64,000 nt of DNA from Volvariella volvacea V23 (lineage: Eukaryota > Basidiomycota > Agaricomycetes > Agaricales > Pluteaceae), in the NCBI GenBank assembly GCA_000349905.1, contig KB722737.1, positions 333,327 through 397,326 of the forward strand, given 5' to 3'. This document shows positions 60,287-64,000 of this stretch, one piece after another; position 1 is the first letter of the stretch, and the number at the start of each line of letters is the position of its first letter. Below the pieces are notes generated by a model, which did not search any database, was not told the DNA's origin, and saw nothing but the letters and a program-made list of their open reading frames with translations. A program made the position numbers and the translations under genes.

Positions 60287-60991
60287 ATGGCTACCAAGAA
60301 GGCCGCCGAGTCTACACTGTATCATCTCAGCCCAAAGGGCTTTTGGAAGAAATTTCGTATGCCGTGAATTTGTGGGCCGTATTCTTCAGCTCAACTAACC
60401 CGAACTCCAGGTGATGTGGTAGTCGTCAATCCCGAAATCTCGACTGGTCTTCCCATTCCTGACCAGAACCGATACCCTCCGCCTGCTTCACGACCAGAAC
60501 TCTACTCCACTCCTGCCACTAAAGGTGCGTCTCCCTGGCTCTCGTTTTCAATGTATAATAATCAGTTTTTCACCAGCTTCGGACCCCGCACAAAATCCTT
60601 ACTGGAAACGTGATGTTCGACGCGCCTATCCTCGACTCTCTGTTGTCACTCAGTCGGAACTATCGTCGTTGTTGATTGAACACTCTGGGTCTCAAGCGTG
60701 CGTCACGGAGTCTTGTAGCTTGAATCCAAAGTGACTTACAGGTGCTATCATTCCAGTGTTGCTGCACCAACTGAAGGCCAGGCTGAGGGCACACCGGGAG
60801 TTCCTGTAGAGCAGAAGAAAGTACCTGACCTATCAGAGGCGATTGCTACCATTACAACAGCACAGAAGGTCTATAGCGAATCGAAGTTGCCACCTAGCAT
60901 CCCGATAGCCCATAAGCTTTGGGTCCCTGAGCGCGCACCTGACGCACCGCACCCAGAACATTCCTACTTCCCTATGAAGCTTTGGCGGTAG
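60287..60991 (+). CDS. NADH:ubiquinone oxidoreductase 21 kDa subunit
   Basis: Accessory subunit of mitochondrial complex I in fungi. Four exons. Exon 1 MATKKAAESTLYHLSPKGFW is followed after an intron by DVVVVNPEISTGLPIPDQNR and YPPPASRPELYSTPATKAS. Exon 3 adds DPAQNPYWKRDVRRAYPRLS and VVTQSELSSLLIEHSGSQA, and the last exon CYHSSVAAPTEGQ, DLSEAIATITTAQKVYSESK and a Pro-rich tail ending HSYFPMKLWR. The N-terminal ESTLYHLSPKGFWKKFR and KASDPAQNPYWKRDVRR blocks match the subunit's conserved N-terminal part as I remember it in basidiomycetes and Neurospora. Three introns, about 50-85 bp, with GT and AG borders. No classical presequence is needed for this family. Confidence 0.84.
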
Positions 60992-61185
60992 ATTTAGGGA
61001 GTAAATTAGTACTAGGCCATGGTACATCAGCAGTCCTATATTTTGGCACTCGAATAGAGCGTGGACGAATGTGCAAGCTAGATCGTAATTGGAGCCCGCG
61101 TGCGAAACTGAGTTTATGATCATGTTCCTCTTCTACCCAAACAACTTGGCATACTCTATCCTCTGTTTCATTTCCTACAGTTCTC

Positions 61186-62704
61186 ATGGCTAGTGCTCCT
61201 CCACCCTCAGCAGTCGCTGGCTCATCTCAAGAGGCACAAGCAGCTGCCTTTGCTGATGACCCTCGGTACATATCCAATTCGATACTTCCACTCACTCCGA
61301 GAACAAACATTCAACCCATCACAGGATCTATTTCAACAAATCCTCAGGAACATGGCGTTTCGAGGCAGATGACGGCACAGAAATGGAATACGACGATGCA
61401 AAAGGCTCCTGGATGCCCCTGGTTAGTCTCACTATGTCTCGACATTCCCGGTTCGAACCAATAAAGATTGAGGAGACCACCTGTAAATAGGTCGACGAGG
61501 ATCTCCTGAAGCAGCAACAAGCCGCGTATTCTGTCGCTGGCGTAGATGAGTTGATGCCAGCAGCTCCTGTCCTAGCAAGAGAGAGCAAGAAACGTAAAGA
61601 ACCTGACACCGCTACCACATCAAATTATAACCGTAGTGGCACAGGTGGCGCACATGCAGCTAAACGAGGAAGGAACGACAAGAAAGATAAACCCCCGGCA
61701 GAACGAAAGTCTAAAAATACCGCCGTATACGTCACCGGTCTACCTACTGACACGCAATTCGACGAGTTAGTGGAGAGGTTTTCGAAGTGTGGCGTCATTG
61801 AAGAGGATGATGAGGGTGAACCGAAGGTCAAGATGTATGCCAAGGACGATGGCACCTTTAGTGGGGAGGCGTTAGTGGTCTATTTCAAGGAGGACTCGGT
61901 CATATTGGCCATCAACATCCTAGATGAGGCAGAACTCCGGATTGGAGAGTCTTCGACCATAATGCACGTCAGCAAGGCAGACTTTGCTCACAAGAACTCT
62001 GGAGGGGGTGGAGAGTCTCAGCAACCACGAAAAGTGATTGACAAGAAGAAGGCGACGAAACGCATAGGGAAGATGCAAAAGTACGCTTTCTCTGTGGTGC
62101 TCACCACCTCTCACCCTAATCAACCTGCAGGAAGCTTCAGGAATGGGACGATGAAGATGGGTTCGGTCCCAGTATCGATCCACAAGACAAAGAAAACATA
62201 CCCAATAAAAACAGTCGGGTGGTTGTGCTTAAACATATGTTCACACTCGAGCAGTTAGAGGAAGATGCGTCACTCCTACTTGACCTCAAAGAGGACGTAC
62301 GCGAGGAATGCGCCACATTAGGCGACGTCACGAATGTGCAGCTCTATGACGTGAGTGGTGGCTGATACTACCGTCCTACAATTGGTGTGGATTGTAATTG
62401 TGATCGCAGCTTGAGAAGGAGGGTATTATGACTGTCAAATTCCGGGACCCACTCAGCGCCCAAGCTTGTGTTCTGGTGAGCATTGCTATACCCCTGTGCT
62501 AAGTGAATGGCTTATGGAATACCCCTGTAGAAAATGAATGGCCGATACTTCGACGGACGCAAGGTTGAAGCTTTTTTGTACTCTGGAAAGCAGCGTTTTC
62601 AACGTTCTGGTCATGCTGGCGACGACTTTGAAGGCAATACAGACGAAGCAGAGAAGAAACGGCTGGACGACTTTGCACAATGGCTCATGGCAGAGGGTGA
62701 CTGA
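61186..62704 (+). CDS. CUS2: Cus2/TatSF1-like splicing factor with two RRMs
   Basis: U2 snRNP assembly factor. An N-terminal segment carries DDPR, joined by an intron (acceptor in CATCACAG near 61325) to IYFNKSSGTWRFEADDGTEM and EYDDAKGSWMPL. Then comes VDEDLLKQQQAAYSVAGVDE and a Lys/Arg-rich linker. RRM1 is TAVYVTGLPTDTQFDELVER (RNP2-like) to TFSGEALVVYFKEDSVILAI (RNP1-like). After another intron, LQEWDDEDGFG leads to SRVVVLKHMFTLEQLEEDAS, then EECATLGDVTNVQLYD, and the UHM-type second RRM with GIMTVKFRDPLSAQACVL, MNGRYFDGRKVEAFLYSGKQ (R-x-F motif) and RLDDFAQWLMAEGD at the end. Four introns. The RxF motif suggests binding of a UHM ligand, as known for TatSF1 and SF3B1. Assignment is strong. 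Confidence 0.9.
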
Positions 62705-62957
62705 TGTGGTCACACCCTGTTAGTTGAAGATCTTGAACCAATGTATCAATTTATGGAATGTGGAGGACAGCGACAGCGAGCGTTAAGTGATGATGAAGTG
62801 GGGGTAGTGATGATAGCTTGTATCTAACCTACTTGTAACCTCAAAAGCATATTCGACACAATCTAAAAGAATGAAACTGTACACAATACATGAAAGCGTT
62901 AGGATATGTTGGATTTGAATGACGTGTATGAGGATTGCTTCTCTAGGATTTCTATGC

Positions 62958-63977
62958 TTACCAACAAGAACACAGGGGTTCTTGATTTACTGTCTCGAGG
63001 CGCTGCAGTACATTCTGTTAGTTAGGTGGCAAATCAGGGACTAGCCGCACATACCTCAACAATCATAATGCGCTTCTGTGGTGTTATTGTATCATTAGTT
63101 TGCATCCAATCAATAACATTTCTGCTATTACTTCCCCAACGACCTGGGTTATACCTGTTTCCAAAGCCTTCAACATGCGAAGTCGACTTTGACATTGCCG
63201 CGAGGTCTTCTTCATTGATCGAGCTCGCCGAGGACTCCACCTCCTGCACAGTAGGGAGAGGACTTCCCGGTGGCGTAAATGGTGATGGTGCAACTGGTGT
63301 GGCTGGTGTATGAGATGCTGATGCCGATTGAGGAGCACCAGAAGTTCCAGGAATAGTTAATGGTCGTGGGTTTGATGCCTCAACCACGTCAACTTCTATA
63401 ACCTCGGGTTGCTCCTCCACGCCACTGCCAAGTTTCTGCAATCCAGCTTCTACAGCATCCAGGCGTTCTAGGTGCTCCAAAACCGTGACGCCTGTAGTTC
63501 CTGGGTGCACTTTCTGAATATTGGCAGCAAATGGAACTGGCCGAGGTGTCCTAGTCATATCCGTAGATGTACGACGGAACGTGGGCAGGGGTGTTTCGCT
63601 GCTATAGCTGTGACTGCGCGTGCGCCGAGGAAGGGGAACACTATTTATCGATGGTTTGGGAGAGGATATCATCGTTGGTACATTAGGGAGGTCCTGAACA
63701 GCATCCTCTGCGACTTCTATTTCATCGTCCCACACAAGTACTTTCGTTCGGCGGGTAAGCTCCAGAGGGCCTGGGGGAAATAGGATATTAGGGAGTGGAA
63801 TACTCACGCTGCGAACTATCTCACCTTCATCCTAAAGTTGACGAAGACCAACTAATTGAGCCAGGCGCAGAAGAACCAGTGTTTCGGACACTCACCGCAT
63901 GATTTAGTGACTGGACAATGTTCCAGGCTTGCCCTACGTAGCGTTTCAGAAATCGACCAAAGCATAGAGATGACATC
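62958..63977 (-). CDS. Hypothetical Pro/Ser-rich protein
   Basis: Starts MSSLCFGRFLKRYVGQAWNI at 63977, 23 bp from the right edge. The first exon has VQSLNHA, spliced to DEGEIVRS and then GPLELTRRTKVLVWDDEIEV. The last exons give VTVLEHLERLDAVEAGLQKL, a Pro/Ser-rich stretch (PFTPPGSPLPTVQEVESSAS), then RYNPGRWGSNSRNVIDWMQT and a tiny tail NVLQRLETVNQEP ending LCSCW. The N-terminal part is conserved-looking, the rest low complexity. Three introns have GT and AG borders, one only about 37 bp. I do not recognise the family. The presence of the ATG so near the edge means a longer upstream exon cannot be excluded. Confidence 0.55.
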
Positions 63978-64000
63978 TACCTTTGATCACAGCTAATTGA

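Noticed and set aside
61440..61475. tRNA-like B box GGTTCGAACC
   Set aside because: No matching acceptor stem, and it lies in a CUS2 intron between coding exons.

Overview
The window is nuclear DNA of a filamentous basidiomycete. Genes are dense on both strands and split by many very short GT...AG introns (about 38-90 bp). The gene content is fungal: a CBM1 mannanase, an AreA-type GATA factor, a THI6-type fused thiamine enzyme and a fungal complex I subunit. A multi-exon protein at 32200-35740 resembles a family I remember from Rhizoctonia (Ceratobasidiaceae) genomes, so that family of fungi is my best guess; it comes from memory, not a search. No bacterial, plasmid, phage or CRISPR features were seen.

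Layout, left to right: RhoGAP protein (-, runs off the left edge); mitochondrial APS/PAPS-type carrier (-); bifunctional thiamine enzyme THI6 (-); RGG-box protein (-); meiotic recombinase SPO11 (+), divergent from the RGG gene; single-pass membrane protein with PPxY tail motifs (-); replication licensing factor CDC6 (-); disordered orphan protein (+); mitochondrial transcription factor B/Mtf1-like protein (+); replisome hub CTF4/Mcl1 (-); four-TM protein (+); 3'-end-processing endonuclease YSH1/CPSF73 (-); small basic ORF (+); membrane-anchored protein with a Ulp1-like C-terminal region (-); Sec7-PH ARF-GEF (-); AreA-type nitrogen GATA factor (-) with about 4 kb of gene-free upstream DNA; signal peptide peptidase (-); secreted GH5 mannanase with CBM1 (-); gamma-glutamyltransferase (-); Ser/Thr/Pro-rich orphan (+); UPF0643 protein (-); weak orphan ORF (+); complex I 21 kDa subunit (+); Cus2/TatSF1 splicing factor (+); unknown Pro/Ser-rich protein (-).

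Most genes are unrelated housekeeping functions, as expected for a fungal core region. Two links stand out. CDC6 and CTF4 both act in S phase, lie 8 kb apart, and both carry closely spaced MluI boxes (ACGCGT) just upstream of the ATG, which suggests shared MBF control. The AreA-type gene has a dense cluster of GATA-factor sites about 3.1 kb upstream, which fits auto- or cross-regulation by nitrogen.

The most novel candidate is the protein at 32200-35740. Its C-terminal region keeps the His-Trp, Asp and Gln signature and spacing of Ulp1/SENP (C48) proteases, but has Ser where the catalytic Cys should be, and the protein begins with a membrane segment. All splice junctions were read by eye from reading frame, GT/AG borders and remembered family motifs; none is confirmed by transcripts.
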